From assembly GCF_008033115.1 (NCBI RefSeq), contig NZ_CP041203.1, positions 1,488,001 through 1,552,000 of the forward strand: a stretch of DNA of 64,000 nt, written 5' to 3'. Shown in pieces: positions 9,066 to 16,963 of the stretch; the first letter of the stretch is position 1, and each line of letters opens with the position of its first letter. The DNA is from Cellulomonas sp. Y8 (GTDB lineage: Bacteria > Actinomycetota > Actinomycetes > Actinomycetales > Cellulomonadaceae). The notes under the pieces were generated by a model. The model made no database searches. It had not been told where the DNA came from and worked only from the letters and a program-made list of their open reading frames with translations. The translations under genes and the position numbers were made by a program.

Positions 9066-9333
9066 CTAGGTGAAGAGGGCGCGGAGCATCCGCCGGACCG
9101 GGCCGCCGCGGGTGAGGCGCCGGTGCTCGGCCTCCCAGTACGCCACACCCTCCCGCGCGCGGGCGGATGTCCTCCTCGAGCTCCTCGTACCTCGCGCGCT
9201 CCCGGTCGCGGGCCCGCTGCCACAGGTCGCCGCCCTCGGAGAGCCGCGCGATGTACTCGTCGACCTGGGCCTGGACCTCCGGTGGCCACCCGCGGCGCGG
9301 CCGAGGCGGCGTGGACTCGGGGTCAGGCGTCAT
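9066..9333 (-). pseudogene. Small hypothetical protein with a frame break
   Basis: A short Pro/Arg/Glu-rich protein of about 88 residues, not recognised. The start (MTPDPESTPP) overlaps the end of the gene upstream on the same strand by 11 nt. It reads through EVQAQVDEYIARL and EELEEDIR, then continues as AREGVAYWEAEHRRLTRGG only if one base is dropped from the CCC at about 9160. The second part ends at the TAG 9068-9066. The charged central helix could be amphipathic or coiled. The break is the same type (one extra G/C) as those at 10.56, 22.0 and 24.3 kb. Confidence 0.5.
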
Positions 9334-9742
9334 CGCAGCGCTCCTCGCTCGTCCGGCCCCGGCTCAACGCTAGCGTCACGAGCGCCGAGCGGACACCATC
9401 GTCCGCGCCGCCGCCGAGCGCCTCCAGGACCCCCGATGCCGGGACGGTCCCGTCCGGGTCGTCCTGCGCCGCCACCCAGCGGAAGACCGCCCACCACTGC
9501 GCGAGGTCCCGGTCCTCCACCTGCCCGCGCCTGGCGACGGCCGACCGGAGCGCCGCGTCCTGACGCGCCTTCTCCGCCGCCGCCCGGTCCGCCCGGATCC
9601 GTGCCCGCGTCGCCGCGAACCCGACCGCCGCGGCGAGCACCGCCGCCAGCGCCGCCGGCCCCGGGGACAGCAGGAACTCCGCCAGCCACTCCGCCGTCCC
9701 GAGCGCCGGCGCCGCCTGCGTCACCGCCGCTCCCGCCGCCAT
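9323..9742 (-). CDS. Hypothetical single-pass membrane protein
   Basis: About 139 residues, family not recognised. One hydrophobic segment near residues 28-47 (PAALAAVLAAAVGFAA) is followed by a charged helix rich in Arg, Ala and Glu (residues 48-80) that is probably cytoplasmic. It ends with a Gly-rich patch and ALVTLALSRGRTSEE. ATG 9742 is preferred over the GTG three codons upstream. The 3' end overlaps the start of the small gene at 9333, so the two are probably co-expressed. No catalytic motif is visible. Confidence 0.55.
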   Translation of the reverse strand: MAAGAAVTQAAPALGTAEWLAEFLLSPGPAALAAVLAAAVGFAATRARIRADRAAAEKARQDAALRSAVARRGQVEDRDLAQWWAVFRWVAAQDDPDGTVPASGVLEALGGGADDGVRSALVTLALSRGRTSEERCDDA

Positions 9743-9819
9743 GCCGACCACGCTAGGGGCGCCGGGACCCCGATCGGCCGTCGTCCTCAGGCCGGGTCCC
9801 GGGGTGCGAGGCTGGACCC

Positions 9820-10443
9820 ATGCCCGCCCCGCGCACCGACCTCCTCGACCCGTACCCCGGCCCCGTCGAGCCCGAGGGCGACTACGACCGCCTCCTGCTC
9901 GACGGCCTCGACCTCGCCGGTGCCGACGCGGAGAGCGCCCGGTTCATCGAGTGCCTGCTCCGGGCGTGCGACCTGGACGGGGCGGAGCTCGACCACGCCC
10001 ACCTCGTCGACACCACGCTCGCCGAGTGCCGGGCGGGGATGCTCCGCGCGCGCTCGGGCACGTGGCGCGACGTCACGCTCGCGGGCTGCCGGCTCGGTGC
10101 GCTGGAGGCGTTCGGCGGCTCGTGGGACCGGGTCACGGTCGAGGGCGGCAAGATCGACTACCTCAACCTGCGCGACGCCCGGCTGCAGGACGTCCGCCTG
10201 GTCGGCTGCACCATCGGCGACCTCGACCTCGCGGGCGCCCGCGCGGCGCGGGTCCGGCTGGAGGACTGCCGGGTCGGGCGGCTGGACCTGACCCGGGCGC
10301 AGCTGAAGGACGTCGACCTGCGCGGCGCGGAGCTCGCGGGCATCGACGGCACCGCCGGGCTGAAGGGCGCGACGATCAGCCAGGCGCAGCTGCTGGACCT
10401 GGCGGGCGCGCTGGCGGCGCACCTCGGGGTCGCGGTGCGGTGA
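9820..10443 (+). CDS. Pentapeptide-repeat protein
   Basis: A 207-residue protein made almost wholly of A(D/N)LXX-like pentapeptides, for example LAGAD, CDLDGAELDHAHL, LNLRDARLQDVRL and VDLRGAELAG. These fold as a right-handed quadrilateral beta-helix. Such proteins range from DNA-mimicking gyrase protectors (MfpA/Qnr type) to proteins of unknown role. The C-terminus (LKGATISQAQLLDLAGALAAHLG) resembles the capping region common in actinobacterial pentapeptide proteins. It stands alone on its strand between minus-strand genes. A gyrase-protection role cannot be claimed from sequence alone. Confidence 0.85.
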   Translation: MPAPRTDLLDPYPGPVEPEGDYDRLLLDGLDLAGADAESARFIECLLRACDLDGAELDHAHLVDTTLAECRAGMLRARSGTWRDVTLAGCRLGALEAFGGSWDRVTVEGGKIDYLNLRDARLQDVRLVGCTIGDLDLAGARAARVRLEDCRVGRLDLTRAQLKDVDLRGAELAGIDGTAGLKGATISQAQLLDLAGALAAHLGVAVR

Positions 10444-10461
10444 TGCCGCGCCGGCCCGCCG

Positions 10462-10939
10462 TCACCCCGCGGGCCCGACCGACGCCGAGAGCGCGGTTGC
10501 GGCCGCGCGGATCCGGGCCGCGTGCTCGCGCACGACCGCCGCGCGCGCGTGCGGCTCGGCCCCCCTGCTCCGCGCGCGACCCGTTGACCGGGATCGTCAT
10601 CGCGTCCAGGGTGGTCGCCTCCTCCAGCAGGCCGGCGAGCGCGTCCCGCGCCACGTGGTCGTCGGTCCGCGCCCCCGCGTCCAGCAGCACCTCCCGCCCC
10701 GACCGGAGCGCGTCGCCGATCTCCGACCAAGCACTCTGCTGGTCGGCGACGCCCGCGTCGACGAGGCGCTGCTCGCGCTGGTCCCACGCCTGCCACCGGG
10801 GGTATCCGGCGGCCGCGGCGCCCGCGCCGACCACGAGCACCGCCATCGCCGTCACCAGCCCGACCCGGCGCCACCTCCCGCGCCGACGGGCCCGCGCCCG
10901 GTCCAGCGCCGCGTACGGCGTGTCCACGACCTCGCTCAC
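10462..10939 (-). pseudogene. Hypothetical membrane-anchored protein with a frame break
   Basis: The N-terminal part is an Arg-rich cytoplasmic head, one transmembrane segment (VGLVTAMAVLVVGAGAAAAG, about residues 27-46) and an outside domain with YPRWQAWDQREQRLVDAGVADQQSAW. After TIPVNGSRAEQG the frame becomes Arg/Pro nonsense. Dropping one C from the run of six at 10560-10565 restores a sensible ending (AEPHARAAVVREHAARIRAAA...) and a stop at 10464. With the fix the protein is about 158 residues and ends 18 nt from the convergent pentapeptide gene. Function is unknown. Confidence 0.6.
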
Positions 10940-11053
10940 CGCTCCGTCCTCCCGGCACCCCGCGGTCAGTGCACCACGGGGTCCCGGCTCGGAGGAACCC
11001 CGAAACCGGCGCCGACGACCCGCCCCCTGCGCGGGCCGCCCGGCGCCGGGGTC

Positions 11054-12430
11054 TCAGTCCTCGACGGCCGGCCCGCAGGCCGCCGCGGCGGTCGCCGCGA
11101 TCGCGTCGATGCCGGTCACGGCGGGCCGGGGCCGGGTGTCGTCCGCCACGGTCCAGCAGCCGTCGACGACCTCGTAGGACGCCGCGGGACCGTCGGTGAC
11201 GTACGCGTGCAGCCCGGCGAGCAGCCGGTCGACCGTCTCCGTGGCCGTCCCGACCCCGACGGAGGCGCGGATCGCCCCGCCCGTCACGCCGACCCGCGCC
11301 AGCAGCGGGTGCGCGCAGAACCGCCCGTCCCGCACGCCGATGCCGTGCTCGGCGGACAGGTAGGCGGCCACGAGGCCGGAGTCGTGGTCGCCGAGCGTGA
11401 ACGCGACCACGCCGACCGGGTCGGTCGAGTCGGACCACAGCCGCAGCACCCGGGCTCCCGGGATCGCCGCGAGCCCGTCGACCAGGCGCTCGCGCAGCGC
11501 GCGCTCGTGCTCGACGAGGGCCCCGGCGGGCAGGGCGTCCAGGGCGTCGCACGCCTCGGCCAGCGCGACGGCGCCGAGCACGTTGGGCGACCCGCCCTCG
11601 TGCCGCGCGGGCGCCGGCTGCCACAGCGTCCGGTCGGTGCGCACGTCGCGGACGGCACCACCGCCGGCCAGGTACGGCGTGCCGGCGTCGAGCCAGTCGC
11701 GCCGGCCCACCAGGGCGCCCGCGCCGAACGGCGCGTAGGTCTTGTGCCCGGAGAACGCGACGTAGTCGACGCCGCTGTCCGCCAGCGAGAACGCCCGGTG
11801 CGGCACGAGCTGGGCGCCGTCGACGGCCACCCGCGCGCCGGCCTCCTGCGCCAGCGCGACCACCGAGGCGATCGGCAGCGCCTCGCCCGTGACGTTCGAC
11901 GCCCCGGTCAGCGTGACGAGCGCGTACGGCTGCCGGGCGAGCTCCGTGCGCAGCGCGGTCAGCGTCTCGGCGACGGTCGGCGCCGACGGCAGGATCGTCG
12001 CCGTGCGGCCGGAGCCGCGGACCGAGCGCACCCACGGCAGCAGGTTCGCGTGGTGCTCGACGTCCAGGACGAGCACCCGGCCGCCGTCGGGGACGCAGCC
12101 GGCCAGCAGGTTCAGGGCGTCGGTGGTGTTCCGGGTGATGACCGCGACGTCGTCGGGGCGCGCGCCCACGAACCGGGCGACCGTGGCGCGCGACGCCTCG
12201 TACAGCGCCGTCGACACCTGGGACAGGTAGCCGGCGCCGCGGTGCACCGACGCGTAGAGCGGCAGCACCTCGACGACGCGGGCGGCGACGGACTCGAGCG
12301 CCGGCGCGGACGCGGCGTAGTCGAGGTTCGCGTACGGCACGGACCGGCCGTCGAGCGGGACGCGCGTGTCCCCGCCGACGACGGGCAGCAGGGCGGTCTC
12401 GGCACACGAGGTGGTGGCGGTGACGGACAT
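11054..12430 (-). CDS. Class V aminotransferase / cysteine desulfurase-like PLP enzyme
   Basis: A 458-residue PLP enzyme of fold type I. The Schiff-base lysine lies in FSGHKTYAPFG, the PLP-phosphate region in ITRNTTDALNL, and the Asp/His pair in VAVDGAQLVPHR, as in SufS/NifS-like proteins. The substrate may be cysteine, a cysteine derivative or another amino acid. It lacks the classic cysteine-desulfurase active-loop motif (RxGHHCA); instead RFCAHPLLAR is found, so a Cys is present in the equivalent region. It is preceded by a SAM-IV riboswitch, which ties it to methionine/SAM homeostasis. The exact reaction is not known. Confidence 0.82.
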   Translation of the reverse strand: MSVTATTSCAETALLPVVGGDTRVPLDGRSVPYANLDYAASAPALESVAARVVEVLPLYASVHRGAGYLSQVSTALYEASRATVARFVGARPDDVAVITRNTTDALNLLAGCVPDGGRVLVLDVEHHANLLPWVRSVRGSGRTATILPSAPTVAETLTALRTELARQPYALVTLTGASNVTGEALPIASVVALAQEAGARVAVDGAQLVPHRAFSLADSGVDYVAFSGHKTYAPFGAGALVGRRDWLDAGTPYLAGGGAVRDVRTDRTLWQPAPARHEGGSPNVLGAVALAEACDALDALPAGALVEHERALRERLVDGLAAIPGARVLRLWSDSTDPVGVVAFTLGDHDSGLVAAYLSAEHGIGVRDGRFCAHPLLARVGVTGGAIRASVGVGTATETVDRLLAGLHAYVTDGPAASYEVVDGCWTVADDTRPRPAVTGIDAIAATAAAACGPAVED

Positions 12431-12515
12431 GGGACTACCCCCGAGCGGATCGGTGGGGGCCCGGTCGCCGACCGGGCGACCCCGCGCTTGCCGGCCACCG
12501 GTCGGTGGACGGCCA

Positions 12516-12595
12516 GGTCGTCACCCGGGGCACCCCGCCGCGGAGGGGAGGGTTGCCGGCCAGCGAGCCGGGGCTTCGCGCTGGCGCTCATGACC
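12516..12595 (-). promoter_or_regulatory. SAM-IV riboswitch upstream of the class V aminotransferase
   Basis: Read on the minus strand, the leader starts GGTCATGAGCGCCAGCG, continues AAGCCCCGGCT-CGCTGGCCGGCAACCCTCC and closes with GGGGTGCCCCGGGTGACGACC. These are the conserved core strings of the actinobacterial SAM-IV class. The P1 arms GGTC (12595-12592) and GACC (12519-12516) pair. Pairing continues after P1 to about 12480, where the SAM-IV pseudoknot is expected. High SAM should shut off the downstream gene. Class assignment is by motif recall, not by a covariance search. Confidence 0.85.
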
Positions 12596-12603
12596 TCGTC
12601 CGA

Positions 12604-12632
12604 GGATGGGACGGCCCGCGCGCAGGTGTCAA
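12604..12632 (-). promoter_or_regulatory. Promoter of the SAM-IV leader
   Basis: On the minus strand a perfect -35 box TTGACA (12632-12627) is followed after 17 nt by CATCCT (12609-12604), an acceptable actinobacterial -10. Transcription would begin about 6-9 nt later, just where the SAM-IV core starts at 12595. The spacing and position make this a convincing promoter. Confidence 0.6.
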
Positions 12633-12715
12633 CCGTGGTCCACGGTGCGACACGGGTTCACCCGGGCGCGGTCGGGCGGTCGTCCTGGTCCGGGCGATGG
12701 CGTAGCATCGCCGCA

Positions 12716-12812
12716 CCATCCAGAGCGGCCGAGAGATCTGGCTCGTCGACGCCGCAGCAACCCGCGGACCCCCACCGGGGCCGGCCGAGGGTGCTTCCGC
12801 CAGATCCGATGG
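12716..12812 (+). promoter_or_regulatory. SAM-I (S-box) riboswitch upstream of DUF1737-rhodanese-metZ
   Basis: The plus-strand leader reads CCATC-CAGAGCGGCCGAGAGATCTGGCTCG, then CGACGCCGCAGCAACC, then a GGTGCT...CCAGATCC segment closing with GATGG. This is the S-box pattern. The P1 arms CCATC (12716-12720) and GATGG (12808-12812) pair. The GGAGGAGAGG ribosome site of the next gene overlaps the 3' side of P1, so SAM binding could hide it and block translation. A -10-like TAGCAT lies at 12703-12708. Confidence 0.88.
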
Positions 12813-12821
12813 AGGAGAGGC

Positions 12822-13031
12822 ATGACCGACACCGACGACCGCCTGCGCTACCGCCTGCTGACGGGGCCCGACGACCGCTCGTTCTGCGAGCGGGTCAGCG
12901 CCGCCCTGGCCGAGGGCTACGAGCTCCACGGCGGGCCTGCCGCCACCTTCGACGGGGAGCGCGTGATCGTCGCGCAGGCCGTCGTGCTGCCGGCCGCGGC
13001 GGCCCCGAGCACCCCGGTGCGCCCGCTGTGA
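12822..13031 (+). CDS. DUF1737 small protein
   Basis: A 69-residue protein of the DUF1737 family: RYRLLTGPDD, FCERVSAALAEGYELHGGPA, TFDG and IVAQAVVLP are the family's conserved strings. No function is established; members are small, soluble and often found near amino-acid or sulfur genes. It has a strong GGAGGAG site directly on the riboswitch and is the first gene of the SAM-controlled operon. Its stop overlaps the rhodanese GTG (GTGA). Confidence 0.85.
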   Translation: MTDTDDRLRYRLLTGPDDRSFCERVSAALAEGYELHGGPAATFDGERVIVAQAVVLPAAAAPSTPVRPL

Positions 13032-13453
13032 CCGCGCCGTACGCGGGTGACCTCACCCCGCAGGAGGCCTGGGACCTGCTGCTGACCGACGAGCGCGCCG
13101 TCCTCGTGGACGTCCGCACCGAGGGCGAGTGGCAGACCATCGGCGTCCCCGACACCGCCGACGCCGGCGAGGGCCGCACGGCGTTCGTCGAGTGGACCGA
13201 CGCGTTCGGCCGGCCCAACCCGGCGTTCCTGGACGGCCTGGCCGCCGCCGGCGTGACCGCCGACGACCCGCGCCCCGGGGTGTTCCTGTGCCGGTCGGGC
13301 GTGCGCTCCGTCGCCGCCGCCGTCACCGCGACCGCCGCGGGCCTCGGCCCGGCGTACAACGTGCTCACCGGCTTCGAGGGCGACGTCGGCCCCGACGGCC
13401 GCCGGGGCCACCAGGGCTGGCGCGCGGCCGGCCTGCCGTGGCGGGAGGCGTGA
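13028..13453 (+). CDS. Rhodanese-like sulfur carrier protein
   Basis: A 141-residue single-domain rhodanese. The opening AWDLLLTDERAVLVDVRTEGEW is the family's first conserved block. The catalytic cysteine is in the loop FLCRSGVRS (CRSGxR), which is consistent with a persulfide carrier or thiosulfate sulfurtransferase. A GFEGDVG...GWRAAGLPW tail is typical of actinobacterial homologues that travel with metZ. Both ends overlap neighbours by 4 nt. It may deliver or detoxify sulfide/persulfide for the sulfhydrylase downstream (inference). Confidence 0.9.
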   Translation: MTAPYAGDLTPQEAWDLLLTDERAVLVDVRTEGEWQTIGVPDTADAGEGRTAFVEWTDAFGRPNPAFLDGLAAAGVTADDPRPGVFLCRSGVRSVAAAVTATAAGLGPAYNVLTGFEGDVGPDGRRGHQGWRAAGLPWREA

Positions 13454-14703
13454 GCGCCGCTCCCGGACCGGCGGACTGGCACGACGAGCGGCTTCCCCGG
13501 GAGTCCCTGCGGCCCGACACGCTCGCCGTGCGCGGCGGCCACGTCCGCACGCCGTTCCAGGAGACGTCCGAGGCGCTGTTCCTCACGCAGGGCTACGTCT
13601 ACTCCCGCGCCGCCGACGCCGAGGCGGCGTTCGCGGGCGAGGCCGACCGGTTCCTGTACTCCCGGTACGGCAACCCGACGGTGTCGACGTTCGAGGAGCG
13701 GCTCCGGCTGCTCGAGGGCGCCGAGGCCTGCTACGCCACGGCGTCCGGCATGTCGGCAGTGTTCACCGCGCTCGCCGCGCTCGTCCGGTCGGGCTCGCGG
13801 GTCGTCGCCGCGCGCGCGCTGTTCGGGTCGTCGGTGGTGATCTTCGACGAGATCCTCGCGAAGTGGGGCGTGCGCACCGACTACGTCGACGGCCACGTGC
13901 CCGCGCAGTGGGAGGAGGCCCTGTCGACCCCCGCGGACGTGGTGTTCTTCGAGACGCCGTCCAACCCGATGCAGGACCTGGTCGACATCGCCACGGTCAG
14001 CCGGCTCGCGCACGCCGCGGGCGCGGTCGTCGTCGTGGACAACGTGTTCGCGACGCCCGTGCTCTCCCGGCCGCTCGACTTCGGCGCCGACGTGGTCGTG
14101 TACTCGGCGACCAAGCACATCGACGGGCAGGGACGGGTGCTCGGCGGGGCCATCCTCGGCACCGACGCGTTCGTGCACGGGCCGGTGCAGACGCTGATCC
14201 GGAACACCGGGCCGTCGCTGTCGGCGTTCAACGCGTGGGTGCTGCTCAAGGGCCTGGAGACGCTGTCGCTGCGGGTCCGGCACCAGACGGCGTCCGCGCT
14301 GGAGCTGGCGACCCGGCTGGAGGGGCATCCGGCGATCGCGCAGGTCCGGTACCCGTATCTGCCGTCGCACCCGCAGCACGCCCTCGCGCTCGCGCAGCAG
14401 TCGGGCGGCGGCACGGTGGTGACCCTCGACCTGCGCGTGCCGGAGGGGTCGACACCCGCGGAGGCCAAGGCGCTGACGTTCGGCGTGCTGGACGCGCTGC
14501 GGGTCGTGGACATCTCGAACAACCTCGGCGACGCGAAGTCGCTGGTCACGCACCCGGCGACGACGACGCACCGCAAGCTCGGCCCCGACGGGCGTGCTGC
14601 GGTCGGCATCGCGGAGTCGACGGTGCGGCTGTCGGTGGGGCTGGAGGACGTCGACGACCTGGCCGACGACCTGGAGCAGGCCCTGGGGACGCTGGGCGGC
14701 TGA
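13450..14703 (+). CDS. metZ: O-succinylhomoserine sulfhydrylase
   Basis: A 417-residue PLP enzyme of the Cys/Met metabolism family. It makes homocysteine from an O-acyl-homoserine and sulfide. Visible landmarks are SRYGNPT (PLP-phosphate contact from the neighbour subunit), GAEACYATASGMSAV, FFETPSNPMQDLVDI, VVDNVFATP and the lysine motif YSATKHIDGQGR. The combination GYVYSRA and TKHIDGQGRVLGG favours MetZ over cystathionine gamma-synthase. GTG 13450 is fixed by the 4-nt overlap with the rhodanese stop. Control is by the upstream SAM-I riboswitch. Confidence 0.92.
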   Translation: MSAAPGPADWHDERLPRESLRPDTLAVRGGHVRTPFQETSEALFLTQGYVYSRAADAEAAFAGEADRFLYSRYGNPTVSTFEERLRLLEGAEACYATASGMSAVFTALAALVRSGSRVVAARALFGSSVVIFDEILAKWGVRTDYVDGHVPAQWEEALSTPADVVFFETPSNPMQDLVDIATVSRLAHAAGAVVVVDNVFATPVLSRPLDFGADVVVYSATKHIDGQGRVLGGAILGTDAFVHGPVQTLIRNTGPSLSAFNAWVLLKGLETLSLRVRHQTASALELATRLEGHPAIAQVRYPYLPSHPQHALALAQQSGGGTVVTLDLRVPEGSTPAEAKALTFGVLDALRVVDISNNLGDAKSLVTHPATTTHRKLGPDGRAAVGIAESTVRLSVGLEDVDDLADDLEQALGTLGG

Positions 14704-14938
14704 CAGGTTCAGACGCATGCCGCGATCGACGGGGCAGAGCTCGTGCTCATCTTGGCGCGGCGCCACTCAAATGCCTTTCAGCACGCCCTCCCCGAGCGCC
14801 TAGCCACCTCAATTCGTCTTTCTCGCACGCTCATTCAGCGAGATCAGATCACCTATTTTCGCGCGGACTGGTTCCTGCTAGTTTCCACATTCGACAGCCG
14901 CATCACGGACTTCATCCTCCTGTCGAAAAGGAAACGCC
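14704..14938. other. AT-richer spacer before the secreted-peptide cassette
   Basis: This 235-nt stretch is visibly less GC-rich than its surroundings, with runs such as CTATTTTCGCG and TTCGTCTTTCTCGC. No convincing gene is seen in it. TATTTT at 14854-14859 could be a -10 element, with a poor -35 (TCATTC) 17 nt upstream. An AAAAGGAAAC ribosome site precedes the peptide ATG. The composition step fits acquisition of the following cassette by transfer. Confidence 0.4.
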
Positions 14939-15286
14939 ATGCACCCTGGTCGAATCATCGCGGGTCTCAGCGCGCTCGCTCTCACCGCCGGCCTAGCCGT
15001 CGGCTCCATCGCCGGATCGCCTTCCGCGACGGCGGCGACCGGTGACGGCGTCGAGCAGATCCAGGCGCGGGATTACTGCAGCGGAAACATCAACTACTAC
15101 CCCACGTGGGGCGTGTACAACCGCCAGGGCCTGACGAACAAGACGAACCCGAACCCCTTGTGGTTCTACCAGGACGGCAAGGTGGGACCGAACGCGGCGA
15201 AGTCCGGCGGCAACTGGACGACGGGCGGCAAGGGCGTGACGTACTGCGGCAACAACTTCTACTACTCGGTCAACGGGAAGCTGTGA
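14939..15286 (+). CDS. Secreted small peptide, possible bacteriocin (lactococcin 972-like?)
   Basis: A 115-residue precursor. Residues 1 to about 33 form a Sec signal peptide (Arg5, then LSALALTAGLAVGSIAG, with cleavage near ATAA). The mature part of about 80 residues is rich in Tyr, Trp, Asn and Gly and has exactly two cysteines, Cys47 and Cys103, that could form one disulfide. The end NNFYYSVNGKL and the GGNWTTGG segment recall lactococcin 972-type bacteriocins, but the match is by eye and weak. It heads a coupled operon with a lipoprotein, an adaptor and an ABC transporter, the usual company of secreted antimicrobial peptides. It could instead be a signalling or cell-wall peptide. Confidence 0.72.
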   Translation: MHPGRIIAGLSALALTAGLAVGSIAGSPSATAATGDGVEQIQARDYCSGNINYYPTWGVYNRQGLTNKTNPNPLWFYQDGKVGPNAAKSGGNWTTGGKGVTYCGNNFYYSVNGKL

Positions 15287-15921
15287 CCGCCCCCACCTTG
15301 CGGGCAATCACCGTCGGGGTGGCGGTGTGCGCGCTTGCCGCGTGCACCGCCACCCCGGACCCGCGCTACACCACCGCCCCGTTGGCGGGCGATGTCCCGC
15401 AGTTCGACGGCCCCTGGGCGGCCGAGCTGACCGAGCACTACCGTGACAGTCTCAGCGACCTGGAACGCGAGATCCTGCGCGACGGGGTCATCACCGAGGA
15501 CGAGCAGCAGGCACTGCACGACTGGTACATCGGCTGCATGGCCGGCCAGGGACTGAGCGTCACCCTGCTCGACAACGGCGGCTTCGACCTCGGCTCATCC
15601 GATCAGGACCGGATCCTGGCAGCCGAGAGCGTGTGCCGTACCAACACGCTCGGACTCGCGTGGGAGATGCGCGCAAACCCCGAGAATGTTCCTCCGCTCG
15701 AGGCCACGCACGCGTGTCTGCAGCGGCACGGGCTGCTCGCCGCCTCCTTCACGCTGGACGACTTCGTCCGCCTCCTCGACGAGGAAGCAGACCCCAGCAT
15801 CGAGTGGAACGCCTGGTCCGACTTCCACTGGAGTGAGGAGACGATCGCGTGCAACCGGGACCCATTCGACATCCTCGGGCTGTTCCCCGAGGACTCCACG
15901 CTCGAGCCCTACCGTGGCTGA
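15283..15921 (+). CDS. Hypothetical lipoprotein of the peptide cassette
   Basis: A 212-residue protein, family not recognised. GTG 15283 overlaps the peptide stop as GTGA. Residues 1-20 are a lipoprotein signal with lipobox LAAC (Cys21), so it should be anchored on the outer face of the membrane. The mature part is acidic and helical (AELTEHYRDSLSDLEREILRDG, EDEQQALHDWYIGCMAGQG) and has four further cysteines (in GCMAGQG, ESVCRTN, HACLQRHG and IACNRD), which may pair. In bacteriocin loci a producer-side lipoprotein often provides immunity; that role is inferred from position only. Confidence 0.75.
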   Translation: MTAPTLRAITVGVAVCALAACTATPDPRYTTAPLAGDVPQFDGPWAAELTEHYRDSLSDLEREILRDGVITEDEQQALHDWYIGCMAGQGLSVTLLDNGGFDLGSSDQDRILAAESVCRTNTLGLAWEMRANPENVPPLEATHACLQRHGLLAASFTLDDFVRLLDEEADPSIEWNAWSDFHWSEETIACNRDPFDILGLFPEDSTLEPYRG

Positions 15922-16963
15922 CGCGGCCCGCCGTCTCGTCTCGGGCGGCACGATTGCCCTGCTCGCGCTGCTTCTCGTCACTGGAACCGCTGCAGTCACT
16001 ACCGCAGTGCTCACCGCGCCGCGGCCGGACCTCCTGGCCGACGCGGACCCGCTGGACGAAGTGCCGGTGTCGTCGTACCAGTACGGCGACCCGCGACCGG
16101 TCCGGGTGACCCTGACCACCCCCGAGCCCCTACCGCTGGTCGCGCAGGCCTCCGGCACGGTCACCGCGTCGTGGTGCACGCCAGGCGACGAGGTGGCGAG
16201 CGGTGGTCCGCTGATCGCCGTCGACGGAGCCACCGTCGTCGGGCTAGCGACCGCGACGCCTCTCTGGCGCGATCTGAGCGCGGGTCTCCGCGGCGACGAC
16301 GTGCAGGCAGTGCAAGACGAGCTCGACCGACTCGGTTTCGCGACCTCGGGGTCCGGCCGAGTCGATCGCTCCACGACGTCCGCGCTGCGGTCCTTCGCAG
16401 AGGCGCACGGGATCGCCCTCCACCGCGACGGCCCGCTGTTGCGACGCTCTGCGGTCGTATGGCTCCCTTCCTCGACGGCACGCGTGGAGTCGTGCGAAGT
16501 TGTCGTCGGAGGTGACCTCGCTGCCGGCGCGGAGTTCGCGACGCTCGCGCCGCCCCTCGTGCGCGCCGTCGCCCATACGCCTTCCGGCCTGGTGCCCGGC
16601 ACCCGTGTGCTGGCGGTGGACCATGTCAGCGTCGCGGTCGGGGCCGACGGCGTCGTAGACGACCCCGAGGCCCTCGCCCTGCTGTCCACGACCCCTGGGT
16701 ACCAAGCAGCACGAGCGACCGACGAAGATGCTCTCTCGGGTGTGCTCACGCTCGACGAGCCGCTCGCCGTCATCTCCGTCCCGGTGACCGCGGTCTTCGG
16801 GGAGGACGCCGAGGGCAACGCGTGCCTGATCGGGGACGGTGCCGAGCGCCAGGTGCAGGTGATCGCCTCGGAACTGGGGCAGGCGATCGTCACCGTGTCC
16901 GGTGATGTCCCGTCCACAGTGACCGCCGTCGTGGGCCGGAGAGCTTCGTGCAGGTCGAGCTGA
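15914..16963 (+). CDS. Membrane adaptor with peptidoglycan-binding domain (HlyD/MacA-like)
   Basis: A 349-residue protein with one N-terminal transmembrane helix (about residues 11-33) and the rest outside the cell. A biotinyl-lipoyl-like hairpin (ASGTVTASWCTPGDEVASGGPLIAV, written here in parts at residues 79-103) is the mark of periplasmic adaptor proteins. It is interrupted at about residues 117-170 by a PG_binding_1 domain (LWRDLSAGLRGDDVQAVQ, ELDRLGF). The C-terminal beta-barrel-like part resumes after that. GTG 15914 overlaps the lipoprotein stop by 8 nt. It probably couples the ABC permease to the cell wall; such adaptors are common in actinobacterial MacB-type exporters. Confidence 0.8.
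   Translation: MADAARRLVSGGTIALLALLLVTGTAAVTTAVLTAPRPDLLADADPLDEVPVSSYQYGDPRPVRVTLTTPEPLPLVAQASGTVTASWCTPGDEVASGGPLIAVDGATVVGLATATPLWRDLSAGLRGDDVQAVQDELDRLGFATSGSGRVDRSTTSALRSFAEAHGIALHRDGPLLRRSAVVWLPSSTARVESCEVVVGGDLAAGAEFATLAPPLVRAVAHTPSGLVPGTRVLAVDHVSVAVGADGVVDDPEALALLSTTPGYQAARATDEDALSGVLTLDEPLAVISVPVTAVFGEDAEGNACLIGDGAERQVQVIASELGQAIVTVSGDVPSTVTAVVGRRASCRSS

Noticed and set aside
12366..12705. Plus-strand frames between the two riboswitches
   Set aside because: They run through the SAM-IV element in antisense and have Arg/Pro/Gly-rich composition without any recognisable motif.
14743..15045. Possible small plus-strand protein in the AT-richer spacer
   Set aside because: It overlaps the start of the secreted-peptide gene in another frame, has no ribosome site and ends in Arg-rich nonsense typical of a shadow.
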